64,000 bases of DNA from Cytobacillus oceanisediminis (GCF_003182355.1 NZ_QGTW01000001.1:186001-250000), one strand, 5' to 3'. Positions 16,679 to 25,685 are shown, numbered from the stretch's first letter. Numbers and translations: made by a program. Notes: generated by a model not told the origin, from the letters alone.

Positions 16679-17932
16679 TTATAACCTAAACCTGCTGATT
16701 AATCCTTTTAAGTCTTCAGCCATGCCTGTAAGCCGGTCTGCTGAGGTTGAGATTTCTTCCATGGAAGCGGCCTGTTCTTCAGTGGAAGCGAGTACGCTTT
16801 GTGTAGCCATTGCCGATTCGTTCGCAACAAGAGAAATTTCATCGATGGATTGAACCATTTGCTGGGAGCCGGCAGACATTTGCTGGATGGCAGTTGCGAC
16901 TTCCTCCATTTGCTGGGTAACACCTCTGACTGATTGCTGGATTTGTTTGAAAGATTCGCCTGCATCCTTCATTACATCCATGCCTTCTGTTACCTCATGG
17001 TTCACGGTATCCATCGTTTGAACAACCTGGTTTGTCTCCTCTTGGATTTGTGAGATCAATTGGCTAATTTGCAAAGTAGATTCAGCAGATTTTTCAGCCA
17101 GGTTACGGACCTCGTTTGCTACAACGGCAAAGCCCTTCCCCTGTTCTCCTGCACGTGCTGCTTCGATTGCGGCATTCAATGCCAGTAAATTCGTTTGAGC
17201 AGCAATTCCTGTTATCACTTCAATAATTTTGCCAATCTCCTGTGAGCGCTGGCCTAAGCCTTTGACGATTTTGGATAAATCCTGAACATTTTCATGGATG
17301 GAATTCATTTGGCAGCCTGCTGTTGAAATGGAATCTGAGCCATGATTTGCTTTTTCAAGAGAATCATTAATTTGTTCTGTCACCTGCTCTGAGTTTGCTG
17401 CCACCTGGGCAAGGCTGTCAGACATTTGCATGATCACACCTGATGCCGTATTAACCCCTTTTACCTGGTTGTCCGCCCCTGCTGCCACTTCTTCTATCAC
17501 TTCGGCAATATGGCTTGTTGCCATGTTGGTTTGCTGGGCTCCGCTTGAAAGCTGCTGAGCATATTGAGTGACTTCATTTGAAGCTGTTATAACTTTATTC
17601 AGCACATCCTGCCATGCAGCAGCTGTATGGTTTAGTGCTGCAGCAATGGAACCCAGCTGTCCTGCCGAATTTTCATCTAACCGGCTGGACATATTTCCAT
17701 CTGCCAGTTCATTTAGGCAGGCATTAATTGTTGCAATTGGGGCAATAAATTTTCGGTAATTAATGATGGAAGAAAGAACACCAACCAATGTCCCCATTGC
17801 CATCATACTGCAGAGAGTAGCCCAAAAGGCAATCCCTTCAAGCTGGTTGCCGAAAACTACGCCCAGCCCAATTAACAGGACGCCGGGAATCACGACAACA
17901 AGTGTGCGAAACATGTAGCTAAATTGACTCAT
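16679..17932 (-). CDS. Methyl-accepting chemotaxis protein without an extracellular sensor domain
   Basis: 417 residues. Two adjacent N-terminal membrane helices ([39 protein letters not shown]) are joined by a short loop, then HAMP-like sequence ([15 protein letters not shown]) and a coiled-coil signalling domain with the hairpin tip [27 protein letters not shown]. With no periplasmic domain it must sense through the membrane, inside the cell, or via partners, as in energy-taxis receptors. It starts at 17932 after AAGGGG and is transcribed alone. Confidence 0.92.
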   Translation of the reverse strand: MSQFSYMFRTLVVVIPGVLLIGLGVVFGNQLEGIAFWATLCSMMAMGTLVGVLSSIINYRKFIAPIATINACLNELADGNMSSRLDENSAGQLGSIAAALNHTAAAWQDVLNKVITASNEVTQYAQQLSSGAQQTNMATSHIAEVIEEVAAGADNQVKGVNTASGVIMQMSDSLAQVAANSEQVTEQINDSLEKANHGSDSISTAGCQMNSIHENVQDLSKIVKGLGQRSQEIGKIIEVITGIAAQTNLLALNAAIEAARAGEQGKGFAVVANEVRNLAEKSAESTLQISQLISQIQEETNQVVQTMDTVNHEVTEGMDVMKDAGESFKQIQQSVRGVTQQMEEVATAIQQMSAGSQQMVQSIDEISLVANESAMATQSVLASTEEQAASMEEISTSADRLTGMAEDLKGLISRFRL

Positions 17933-18103
17933 ATGTAGACCCCTTTTTTTATATCATTATATTAAAAAAACGAACTTCCATGTTTAACCTTTTTTCTCTT
18001 TACTTTCCACCTGCATTTCCGATTATAGTTGATATGGAGAAAATATATCAATATATATATCGGTTATTTTAAAAATTATTTAAATAATTTGTCTTTTTCG
18101 CAT

Positions 18104-18144
18104 TAAAAAACCTCAATCTCTTCTCCTGTGATTGAGGTTTTTAT
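18104..18144 (-). terminator. Terminator of the 18141-18425 gene
   Basis: Hairpin AAAACCTCAATC...GATTGAGGTTTTTA overlapping the stop codon, followed by a T-rich tract on the minus strand. Confidence 0.8.
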
Positions 18145-18425
18145 TGGGAAAATGGCAGATCGCCATTTATGATCAGTTCAGTTAGAAGGGGAAACAAAAT
18201 CAACCCTGCTACTAGAAAAAGTCCAGTAGTTACACCGATTTTTTTATTTTGTAAATTTAATTTTTCCTCAATTTTCAATACAGTATAAATAATAATGCCA
18301 AAATACAACCCAAATGTAAGGCTTTCAGCTAAAGTGGGCCAATTCTGTGATTCTATAAAAGGGAAAAAAAAGAAACTCCCAGGGATAGTCGCAAGAAATG
18401 TAATGATGATAATTGAAATCCGCAC
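18141..18425 (-). CDS. Small integral membrane protein, unknown function
   Basis: 94 residues, GTG start at 18425 after GGGGGAGG. Three hydrophobic segments (IIIITFLATIPGSFFFFPF, LTFGLYFGIIIYTVLKI, TGLFLVAGLILFPLLTELI) with few charges. It has its own terminator, so it is probably a single-gene unit. Family not recognised. Confidence 0.65.
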   Translation of the reverse strand: MRISIIIITFLATIPGSFFFFPFIESQNWPTLAESLTFGLYFGIIIYTVLKIEEKLNLQNKKIGVTTGLFLVAGLILFPLLTELIINGDLPFSQ

Positions 18426-18485
18426 AAAATTCCTCCCCCTTAATTTGCTTAAATTTTACCGCGATTACAGTTTCTGGTAAATGGT

Positions 18486-18522
18486 AAAAAAGCCAGACTC
18501 AATGGGGAGCCTGGCCTTTTTT
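18486..18522 (-). terminator. Terminator of the MFS exporter gene
   Basis: Minus-strand stem GCCAGGCTC/GAGTCTGGC followed by TTTTTT at the end of the 18521-19693 gene. Confidence 0.85.
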
Positions 18523-19693
18523 ACTTTTTAAAGCTATCTGCGGCTGATAGCCCACTTTCTTTTTTCGCCATGGAAAGCGCTGCAGTTCCAAGAGCGATGA
18601 CAATGAAGACACTTCCAGCAGTAGCGTTGAGTTCAACAGATGTGGATTCGATCATGATTCCGCCGATCATACTGCCGAATGCCATTCCCATGTGTACGGC
18701 AGAGTTGTTAAGTGTTTGCTGAATATCTGATGTTTCCGGTGATACTTCAATCAAGTAGCTGTGAATAGCAGGTGTGATAGCCCAGCTTAGCATGCTCCAA
18801 ATGATGACAACCATCAGGAAGAGCGGCAAAGAAAAGGCTGCGAACGGAAGTGAAAAAATCGTGATTCCAAACATGGCAATCAGCGTAAGGATGACAGGCT
18901 TTGCACCAAAGCGGTCAGCCAGCAATCCGCCAATTCCCCCTCCGATTACAGCAGCAATCCCAAAGATTAAGTAAACAATGCTGACCCAGTTGCCATCCAG
19001 CCCCATTTTCATTTTTAAAAAGGGCGTTAAGTAACCATAAAAAGTTAAATGGCCGGCCAATAATAAGAAAGACGTGATTTGCGCAAGTGCAATTTTGCGG
19101 CTTTTTAGCGTCTTTATTTGCACGCCAATCGGCACAGCCGGCTTTGGGGCAACTTTTCCCATAAAGAAGTAGACGCCTGCCATTGATACTAATGTGAGTG
19201 CAGAAATGAGCACGAATGGAGCGCGCCATCCGAATGCATTTCCAAGCATTAATCCGATCGGCACACCAAGTACAAGAGATGCACTAATTCCCATAAATAC
19301 AATTCCAATCGCACGTGCCCGGTATTGCTCGGTTACGATATAGGAAGCCATTGTCATGCACAAAGCAATCAGCAGCGAACCGCTTGAGGCTGCCAGGATT
19401 CGTCCAACTAACAAAACGCTGTAAAATGGACTGAAAACTGCAACAATATTGCCGGCTAAAAACACAATCAAAGAAATCATCATTAAGCGGCTTCGCTCCA
19501 TTTTTACAGTTAAGGTAAGTAATATAGGCGCTGCAATTGCAAATGAAAGCGAAAAGACAGTGATCAGAAGCCCCGCCTGTCCAAGGCTTACACCAAGATC
19601 TTCCGCTACAAGATCCAGCAGGCCTCCTATAATAAGTTCGACCATTCCAACAACAAACGATATAATCGCCAGTAAATAGATGCGTTTATCCAT
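18521..19693 (-). CDS. MFS exporter, DHA1-type drug/sugar efflux
   Basis: 390 residues with 12 predicted membrane segments; motif A-like GGLLADRFGAKPVIL falls between helices 6 and 8, and the N-half has FSLSFAIAAPILLTLTVKMERSRLM. This is typical of the AraJ/YdhP/PbuE-like DHA1 efflux branch. ATG at 19693 after AGAGAGGAAG. Substrate unknown. Confidence 0.85.
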   Translation of the reverse strand: MDKRIYLLAIISFVVGMVELIIGGLLDLVAEDLGVSLGQAGLLITVFSLSFAIAAPILLTLTVKMERSRLMMISLIVFLAGNIVAVFSPFYSVLLVGRILAASSGSLLIALCMTMASYIVTEQYRARAIGIVFMGISASLVLGVPIGLMLGNAFGWRAPFVLISALTLVSMAGVYFFMGKVAPKPAVPIGVQIKTLKSRKIALAQITSFLLLAGHLTFYGYLTPFLKMKMGLDGNWVSIVYLIFGIAAVIGGGIGGLLADRFGAKPVILTLIAMFGITIFSLPFAAFSLPLFLMVVIIWSMLSWAITPAIHSYLIEVSPETSDIQQTLNNSAVHMGMAFGSMIGGIMIESTSVELNATAGSVFIVIALGTAALSMAKKESGLSAADSFKK

Positions 19694-19805
19694 GTTGAAC
19701 TTCCTCTCTCCAGAAATCTATTTTAATATTTTTTGTTTTAAATAAAATAACATCTTACCATACTGTAAGGGATCTGCTCAAAGGATTGAATAGTCAAAAA
19801 ACAAC

Positions 19806-19833
19806 AAAAAAGCCTGCCATAACCCGCAGACTT
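19806..19833 (-). terminator. Terminator downstream of a decayed ORF
   Basis: Minus-strand GTCTGC...GCAGGC stem followed by TTTTTT; it keeps the shape of a working terminator after the pseudogene at 19837-20106. Confidence 0.65.
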
Positions 19834-19836
19834 TTC

Positions 19837-20106
19837 TCATGTGATCTTATTTAACCCGTCCAACAGCGCAGGAATTCTTATGTATTCCTGCTTTAGCCTT
19901 GTCATTAAAGGTGCTTGTTGGTCAACAATCATTTTCTTATTGCAGCTCTGCTTGTATAGGTCCCTTCGTTCGCATTTTGGACACTATTTTCAATCATCTT
20001 TTCCGCGTTTCAGAATGACATCCTCGATTTGGTTTTCGAATTTGGCCAAATTCACCATTCCGCCCACATACAATTTTCCTTTTATTAATGTATCCATCAA
20101 TAGCAT
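19837..20106 (-). pseudogene. Broken small gene with zinc-ribbon-like half, two in-frame stops
   Basis: One 90-codon frame with an ATG at 20106 (GAAGGA upstream). It reads MLLMDTLIKGKLYVGG...VILKRGKDD, then TGA AAA TAG, then CPKCERRDLYKQSCNKK and ends at KIT. The frame is kept on both sides of the stops, and a terminator follows, which suggests a recently inactivated gene. The CPKC...C pattern hints at a metal site. Family not recognised. The presence of TAG two codons after TGA rules out selenocysteine here. Confidence 0.55.
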
Positions 20107-20221
20107 AGAAAATCCTTCTATGGGAAAGATAAAATTATCTCCCTAAAACAACTTCCAAAAATTACATGTTTGAATATATGTAATAAATAGGAATTTAAAA
20201 ACAAATATTGTAAAGGAGTTG

Positions 20222-20392
20222 ATGAACTTGTCGTGGTATCCAGATAAAGGTGAACGCAGCGAAACTACCCCATTATCTTCTGTTACTGAAGAAATGAAAT
20301 CCGCAAAGACAACTCCTAATGCTTCCAATGCCGTACAAAATCATGAACCGGAATTTGACTTAAAAGGAACCGTCTTAAATGATTATAGCTGA
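20222..20392 (+). CDS. Small acidic protein, unknown function
   Basis: 56 residues from the ATG at 20222 after AAAGGAGTTG, ended by an intrinsic terminator, so it is a credible single-gene unit. It is hydrophilic and low in complexity, ending EPEFDLKGTVLNDYS. The ending resembles the pre-membrane segment (ELKGTL) of cytochrome c oxidase subunit IIA peptides, but the membrane helix that should follow is absent, so it may be a truncated relic or unrelated. Confidence 0.5.
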   Translation: MNLSWYPDKGERSETTPLSSVTEEMKSAKTTPNASNAVQNHEPEFDLKGTVLNDYS

Positions 20393-20403
20393 TTACTTAA
20401 TTA

Positions 20404-20438
20404 AAATCCCTTGCGCATTCACCGCAGGGATTTTTTTT
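20404..20438 (+). terminator. Terminator of the 20222-20392 gene
   Basis: Stem ATCCCTTGCG/CGCAGGGAT with a short loop and eight T residues. Confidence 0.85.
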
Positions 20439-20517
20439 ATGGAAAGTTTGTCCCTCTTTTCGCATACGCTTGTAGTATTCCTTGTGCTTAGCTTGGAAAA
20501 TAACCAAATGGAGATAG

Positions 20518-21543
20518 ATGATGATTATTGGTTTACTGGTTATTTTCATTCTTGTCCTGCTGCTGCCGTTTGTTTCGGAATATGTGGAAAAAAACCTGGA
20601 AATGTTTCTTTTCGTGATGGGGCTGTCCGCTGCATTGGTAAGCGGAGTCATGAATAGCACGCTCTTTTTAAAAGCAGCTTATGATCCCGTAAAGATCACA
20701 GTTGCTGTATTTATAGCCGGCTTGCTCTTTAAATGGTTTCAGGCAAAATTGGAAAGCTATATACTTTCTGTGAGCCGCAGACTGCCCTTTCGCGTATTTG
20801 CAGCTCTGACTGTCATTTTGCTTGGCTTAATCTCAAGCATCATCACAGCCATAATTGCTGCTTTAGTATTAGTACTAGTTGTCAGTGCCCTTCGGCTGGA
20901 TCGGGAGTCTGAAATCCGTCTTACGGTCCTGGCTTGTTTTTCGATCGGCCTTGGAGCCGCATTGACACCGATTGGAGAGCCGCTTTCTACCATTGCCATC
21001 AGCAAATTAAATGAAGAATTCTTCTTTTTGCTGGAATTGGTGGGAACGCAAATTGGGATTGCATTGCTGATTTTCGGGATTTTGGCAGCCCTTTTTGTAA
21101 AACGGCCGGTATCGGGAAAAAGTTCTTTCAGTAAAAAGCCAGCTGGTGAAAGCTATGAAGAAATTCTTGTGCGGGCTATAAAGATTTATTTTTTCGTGAT
21201 GGGGTTGACCCTGCTAGGTGCAGGTTTTGAACCATTGATCAATCAATTCTTGATCGGTCTAAACCCATTGCTGCTTTATTGGATTAATATGATTTCAGCC
21301 GTTTTGGATAATGCGACACTGGCAGCCGCTGAAATTAGTCCATCAATGGACCATTTTACAGTTCAATCCATTCTCCTTGGACTTCTCATTAGCGGAGGAA
21401 TGCTCATTCCCGGTAATATCCCAAACATAATAGCAGCCGGCAAGCTGCAAATTACGAGTAAAGAATGGGCGCGATTTGGAGTTCCGGTAGCTTTGTTTAC
21501 GATGGTAGCTTATTTTATTTTTATGGTAATTTGGATAAAATAA
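20518..21543 (+). CDS. DUF1646 family membrane permease-like protein
   Basis: 341 residues, about ten membrane helices, matching the DUF1646 family: short hydrophobic start, IGLGAALTPIGEPLSTIAISKL near the middle, DNATLAAAEISP, and the C-terminal GGMLIPGNIPNIIAAGKL. The last two blocks resemble the paired helix-hairpin motifs of ion-transporter (IT) superfamily permeases such as the ArsB/NhaD/CitM group, so an ion or anion transport role is likely. ATG at 20518 after GGAG. Convergent with the selenoprotein pair. Confidence 0.82.
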   Translation: MMIIGLLVIFILVLLLPFVSEYVEKNLEMFLFVMGLSAALVSGVMNSTLFLKAAYDPVKITVAVFIAGLLFKWFQAKLESYILSVSRRLPFRVFAALTVILLGLISSIITAIIAALVLVLVVSALRLDRESEIRLTVLACFSIGLGAALTPIGEPLSTIAISKLNEEFFFLLELVGTQIGIALLIFGILAALFVKRPVSGKSSFSKKPAGESYEEILVRAIKIYFFVMGLTLLGAGFEPLINQFLIGLNPLLLYWINMISAVLDNATLAAAEISPSMDHFTVQSILLGLLISGGMLIPGNIPNIIAAGKLQITSKEWARFGVPVALFTMVAYFIFMVIWIK

Positions 21544-21568
21544 AAAGGACTGAACTCAGTCCTTTTTA
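21542..21568. terminator. Bidirectional terminator between DUF1646 and OsmC genes
   Basis: AAAAAGGACTGA/CAGTCCTTTTT hairpin serving both convergent genes. Confidence 0.88.
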
Positions 21569-21569
21569 T

Positions 21570-22043
21570 TTATTCTTCGATTATTTCCCATGTGTTTTCC
21601 ATATTTATTGCCCCTTTAAGCGTCTGTGCAACTGGGCAGGCTTTTTCGAAGACATTAAGAGCCCGCTCTGCTGTTTCTCTTTTGCCTTTAGGAATAAGCA
21701 GGGTGAATTTTGTGCGGATAGTGGTTATTTTCAAGACGCCTTCAGGTGCCTCAATGACACCTTGAACATCTGCCCGCAATTTATCCTTAGTAATTGTAAT
21801 TTGACGCGCCTCCAGCGCGCCTGCTAATGTTCCAACCAGTCAGCCGCCGGCAGCTGCAACAATATGGTCGAGTGTAGAAGGGTACTCCACTTCCGGTTCG
21901 ACCCCATAAAATTGCTTAACACCGCCATGGACACCAAAGTATACAGGCTGCTGAAAACCGCTTATGTAGGCGCTTTTCACTTTATTCGCTGTGTCTTCGG
22001 GATAAATAGTCATTTTTGTTAATTCAATTGGATCCTTTGACAT
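21570..22043 (-). CDS. OsmC/Ohr-family protein, predicted selenoprotein (UGA at the peroxidatic Cys)
   Basis: Thiol peroxidase-like OsmC fold protein, 157 residues when the in-frame UGA at 21842-21840 (codon 68) is read as selenocysteine. The frame is otherwise intact: DHIVAAAGG-U-LVGTLAGALEAR upstream, and the second redox cysteine in EKACPVAQTL downstream. In OsmC homologues codon 68 is the first active cysteine, just after GG. ATG at 22043 with AAGGAG. A GG-loop hairpin (21803-21821) follows the UGA. It begins 5 bp after a second UGA-containing redox gene. If the genome lacks sel genes, this would be two short pseudogene pieces (21840-22043 and 21570-21779). Confidence 0.85.
21803..21821 (-). 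promoter_or_regulatory. Candidate bacterial SECIS element of the OsmC-like gene
   Basis: In the mRNA, GGCGCGC/GCGCGUC (7 bp with one G-U) closes the 5-nt loop UGGAG. The loop starts 25 nt after the UGA, within the 16-37 nt range of bacterial SECIS elements, and has GG in the loop as expected. Confidence 0.65.
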
Positions 22044-22048
22044 AAGTA

Positions 22049-22711
22049 TCACTCCTTCTTTTTAGCCGCACCCCTCTGGTCCGCATACGAAACCATTGGA
22101 AACCGTTTTGAAATTTGTTTTTGCAGCTCTTCCTCGATTGCCTTTTCAATCATTTCCTTAGGGCGTGCACCCGACAAAACTGTATTCCCAATTATAAAGG
22201 TTGGCACAGCTTGAATATCTGCTTCATTATAGGCATGTCTTAGAGCTTCTTCATGGACTTCCTTATACCTTCTTGTTTCCAGCGAGTCCCTGAAAGCTTT
22301 TTCATCCAAACCCAATTCACCGGCTAATCTGGTAAGGGTCTCAATATTTCCAATATCGAGCTCATCCTGGAAAAAGGCTGTAAACATGCGATGGTTATAT
22401 TGATTTCCCTTTCCATTCTCTTTGGCAAATTGATAGCCTTCGAAAGCCAAGTGGGTATAGGGCTGCGGTGATACGTGCGGCAATACCATTTTTATGCCAA
22501 ACCGATCAGCCATTGGATAAACATAATTTCTCCAAGTGGTCTGCAAGTACTCCCCTTCTGGCTTCAGTGTTTCATTCGGATAAGGCCTTAATTCATAAGG
22601 CATCCATTCAACTTCCACATCTTTGCCTTTAATGGCTTCATTTAGCGGTACCTCCGCTATAAAACAAAACGGTCAAACATAGTCTGAATACACACGGATT
22701 TTTAAAGTCAT
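22049..22711 (-). CDS. FrnE/DsbA-family thiol oxidoreductase, predicted selenoprotein (UPFC active site)
   Basis: 220 residues when UGA at 22675-22673 (codon 13) is selenocysteine. The start MTLKIRVYSDYV-U-PFC puts the UGA on the first cysteine of the CPxC active site; the second cysteine is intact. The rest is the DsbA-like FrnE family (YELRPYP.., FEGYQFAKENG, HRMFTAFFQDELDIGN) with the cis-proline loop AVPTFIIGN. ATG at 22711 after AAAAGGAG. A SECIS-like hairpin (22643-22659) sits 19 nt after the UGA. There is no signal peptide, so it acts in the cytoplasm. It is followed at once by the OsmC-like selenoprotein, forming a two-gene redox operon. Confidence 0.87.
22643..22659 (-). promoter_or_regulatory. 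Candidate bacterial SECIS element of the FrnE-like gene
   Basis: mRNA UAGCGG/CCGCUA, a perfect 6-bp stem closing the loop AGGUA, beginning 19 nt after the UGA. The AGGU loop and distance closely resemble the E. coli fdhF SECIS (AGGUCU loop, 17 nt). Confidence 0.72.
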
Positions 22712-22993
22712 AGAATGTCTCCTTTTAAGATAGTCGTTGATACTTTTTCCTTTAAAAGTGGTATTCAAACGCAGAATGCAAAATATTGAGTTTTTTTGGC
22801 TGAAAACTTGTATAGTAGTCCTGTTTTTATAAAATTCAGGTATAATCAGCAGATGTTATACTGACAGCCACCCTTTTATATGCTTAAAAGTTGGATATAA
22901 CAGTACGTTTTTTGTTTTAGCCCAATATTAGAGATTTGTCCTGGAAACAGTCTTTGATTTTTTGGAGCTGAATTATTAGTTTACATAATATAA

Positions 22994-23971
22994 TTATCGT
23001 ATATCTAATAAGATCTTTCCTGTGCTAAGCCGGCTTTCGATTAGCTTGTGGGCAGCAGCTGCTTCTTCTAATGGGAATCTGTGGCCTATTTGTACGTTAA
23101 GCCTGCCTTCTTGTAAATAATTCATTACCTGATTTGCCGTTTCACTCAATGTTTCGGGGCGTTTTTTTCGGGTCGTACCAAGGCTGTAGCCTAAAACAGA
23201 GCGGCAGCTTTTATGCAGGTCGTTTGTTTTAATCTCGCCGGTTTCTCCGGTTGAATTCCCAAACTGTATCATTCTTCCATAATCAGCAAGGCAGCCAAAG
23301 CTTTGCTGTGTGATGGGTCCCGCTAATGAATCCAAAATAATATCTGCACCCTCTCCTTCTGTAAGACTGTTCACCTTATCTGCAAAGTTTTCTCTTTCAT
23401 AAACAACGACATGATCTGCTCCAGCTTCCAGAGCAATAGGAACTTTCGCTTCACTGCCAACTGTTCCGATTATGATTCCTGCGCCTAAGATTTTTGCCAT
23501 TTGGATCGCTGTGGTGCCCACGCCCCCTGCAGCAGAATGAACCAAAACGGTTTCGCCTTTTTCCAGACGGGCAATATCAGCCAGCATTTTATAGGATAAA
23601 AATGAAACCGTCGGGCAGGCTGCAGCTGTTTCAAAACTGACTTCTTCCGGAATCGAAAATGTCAAATTTTCATCGGCAGCGATATACTCTGCATACGAAC
23701 CCTCTGCCGGAAACGCAATGACCCGATCACCCTTTTGAAACCTGGTAATCCCGGAACCCGTTTCAACAATTACGCCCGCCGCATCCAATCCTGGTATAAA
23801 CGGAAACCGGCCATTTCCTCCCTGGCCATATCTTGCTTTCACATCTGCATAATTGACGCTTGTTTTTTCAACTTTAATCAATATCTGATTCGATTTGATT
23901 TTTGGAATATCCATTTCCGTGTAGGTAAGTACCTCTGGCTTCCCGTATTCAGGAACAATAATTGCTTTCAT
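22994..23971 (-). CDS. Zinc-independent quinone oxidoreductase, MDR superfamily
   Basis: 325 residues from ATG 23971 (MKAIIVPEYGKPEVLTY; GGAGG 9 nt upstream). It has the medium-chain reductase layout: N-terminal catalytic fold with NYADVKARYGQGG and PGLDAAGVIVETG, then the Rossmann motif HSAAGGVGTTAIQMAKILGA. No structural zinc cysteines are present, which fits NADPH:quinone reductase/QorA-like enzymes. It is in a single-gene unit; the 280 bp upstream of the selenoprotein pair and downstream of this gene hold no other ORF. Confidence 0.88.
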   Translation of the reverse strand: MKAIIVPEYGKPEVLTYTEMDIPKIKSNQILIKVEKTSVNYADVKARYGQGGNGRFPFIPGLDAAGVIVETGSGITRFQKGDRVIAFPAEGSYAEYIAADENLTFSIPEEVSFETAAACPTVSFLSYKMLADIARLEKGETVLVHSAAGGVGTTAIQMAKILGAGIIIGTVGSEAKVPIALEAGADHVVVYERENFADKVNSLTEGEGADIILDSLAGPITQQSFGCLADYGRMIQFGNSTGETGEIKTNDLHKSCRSVLGYSLGTTRKKRPETLSETANQVMNYLQEGRLNVQIGHRFPLEEAAAAHKLIESRLSTGKILLDIR

Positions 23972-24042
23972 CAACATAGCCTCCAATTAAATATTCTTTA
24001 AAAACATATTCTCTTTGGATAGCGTCTAAGCCTTTTTTCTGC

Positions 24043-24072
24043 AGAAAAAAGAAGCTGCGTTTGGCAGCTTCA
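24043..24072 (-). terminator. Terminator of the glycerate kinase gene
   Basis: GAAGCTGC/GCAGCTTC stem followed by TTTTTT on the minus strand. Confidence 0.88.
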
Positions 24073-24082
24073 AAATTCAATC

Positions 24083-25219
24083 TTATTTGGTCATTTTTAT
24101 GGTCGCAGCGATGTTTCTGGCCGACCTTTCCATGTAAACTGCAGCATGTTCAAAAGCTTCAGAATGTATAATGACGCCTGGGACAATACTGAATAGTGCA
24201 TCAATCCCATGTTCAAGAACGACGTGGCTATCATCAGATAATGAACCCGCAAGGCCGATAACAGATACCCCATATTTCTTAGCTGCTTTCGCCACACCGA
24301 TTGGCGTTTTACCATATATGGTTTGGCTGTCGATCCGCCCTTCGCCAGTAATCACCAAGTCTGCATCTTGTACTTCAGCCTCGAAATTTACTGCATGAAG
24401 GACAATATCGATCCCTCTTTTTAAGTCAGCATTCAGAAAGGCGAGCAGGCTTGCACCAAGGCCGCCAGCAGCACCTGCACCCTCTAAATTACGAAATGAT
24501 CTGCCGAGCTCTTTTTCTACCACATCCGCAAAATGGGCCAGGTTTTGATCAAGCAATTCTACCATTTCAGGTGTTGCGCCCTTTTGCGGTCCGAAAATCG
24601 CAGATGCTCCTCTTGGTCCGGTTAACGGGTTATCCACGTCACAGGCTACTTCGATATGAACGTCTTTCAATCTTGTATCTAGTTCTGTTAAATCTACTAA
24701 AGCCAGTTTTGAGAGAGAACCGCCGCCAGGGCCAATATCATGGCCAGCCTCATCAAGCAGCCTTCCACCCAATGCCTGGACCATTCCGGCGCCTCCATCA
24801 TTTGTAGCACTTCCGCCAATTCCAATGATAATATGCTTAACGCCTAGATCCACTGCAGCAGCAATTAATTCGCCTGTCCCTCTTGTCGAAGTGATTAGCG
24901 GGTTTCTTTTTTCAGAAGGTACAAGATGCAAACCTGAAGCAGCTGCCATTTCAATTACTGCTGTTTTTCCATCTCCCATTATACCAAAAAATGCTTGAAC
25001 CGGTTCTCCCAGCGGGCCTGTCACAGTCCGTTCCTCGATTGTCCCATTCGTGGCATCAACCAGGGATTGGACAGTACCCTCCCCACCATCCGCCATCGGC
25101 ATTTTCCTGTAATCAGCATTTGGAAAAATGGCTTTAAAGCCTCTTTCAATCGCATTGGCAGCCTCCATAGCCGATAAACTTTCTTTAAAGGAGTCAGGCG
25201 CAATTACTATTTTCATCAT
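24083..25219 (-). CDS. glxK: Glycerate kinase (GlxK/GarK family)
   Basis: Phosphorylates D-glycerate, using ATP, to 2- or 3-phosphoglycerate. 378 residues, standard length: IVIAPDSFKESLSA at the start, RKMPMADGGEGTVQ, GIGGSATNDGGAGM and the C-terminal VITGEGRIDSQTIYGKTPIGVAK. Two adjacent ATGs at 25219/25216 follow GGGAGATG. Upstream lies a decayed GntP permease and then a CdaR-type regulator, the classic glycerate/sugar-diacid arrangement, so the kinase survives without its dedicated transporter. Confidence 0.95.
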   Translation of the reverse strand: MMKIVIAPDSFKESLSAMEAANAIERGFKAIFPNADYRKMPMADGGEGTVQSLVDATNGTIEERTVTGPLGEPVQAFFGIMGDGKTAVIEMAAASGLHLVPSEKRNPLITSTRGTGELIAAAVDLGVKHIIIGIGGSATNDGGAGMVQALGGRLLDEAGHDIGPGGGSLSKLALVDLTELDTRLKDVHIEVACDVDNPLTGPRGASAIFGPQKGATPEMVELLDQNLAHFADVVEKELGRSFRNLEGAGAAGGLGASLLAFLNADLKRGIDIVLHAVNFEAEVQDADLVITGEGRIDSQTIYGKTPIGVAKAAKKYGVSVIGLAGSLSDDSHVVLEHGIDALFSIVPGVIIHSEAFEHAAVYMERSARNIAATIKMTK

Positions 25220-25391
25220 GAAACATCTCCCTTTCTTTTATCCGGCATTAACGGGCAGTATGACTCCTTTTCAAGAGTCCAATAGTTCAAAGAGAATTTT
25301 GTGCCAGGGGGTCGCTGCCTGTAAATGCCCGATTGGTTCAACTAACCACCAGTGCGACTGTAAAAGCATCCAACCGGCGGAAGTTTTCACC

Positions 25392-25685
25392 TTATACAAA
25401 AAGCATAAAGACTCAAAATACGAGAGTTGAAATGATTGCGAGTGTTAAGCCGACCAGAGACTCGTATGGCATCATTTATAAGCGTTCTTTAATCTCCATA
25501 TTAATGCTGCCTGCAGGGGGGGAAAAGCTTCAGGGCGGCAAGTGGTCAAGTACGGCGGCACCAGCATGGATCATGGCAGCTCCTGCCAATGGGATATACC
25601 CAATCCTAACAGGCGGCACTTTTTTCAAGATTAATAGAATAGCAATCACTAAGGCACTTATAGCTCCTAAGGTGCTTGTTTGCTT
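25392..25685 (-). pseudogene. GntP-family gluconate/glycerate permease, C-terminal remnant
   Basis: A single 98-codon frame reads KQTSTLGAISALVIAILLILKK, then GAAMIHAGAAVLDHLP, then a stop, GSINMEIKERL, a stop, MPYESLVGLTLAIISTLVF, a stop. These match the GntP C-terminus (IHAGATVLDHLPHGSFFH, GGSVNMxIKERLKLIPYESL). Three premature stops and loss of the N-terminal three quarters show it is dead. It lies between glxK and cdaR on the same strand, where the functional permease gene should be. The rest of 25220-25391 holds nothing I recognise. Confidence 0.85.

Noticed and set aside
19837-20106. Selenocysteine at the TGA of this ORF
   Set aside because: A TAG follows two codons later in the same frame, and the TGA is not at a cysteine-like position.
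25392-25685. Stop codons in the GntP frame as recoded codons
   Set aside because: Three different stops, including TAA, and loss of most of the gene indicate decay.
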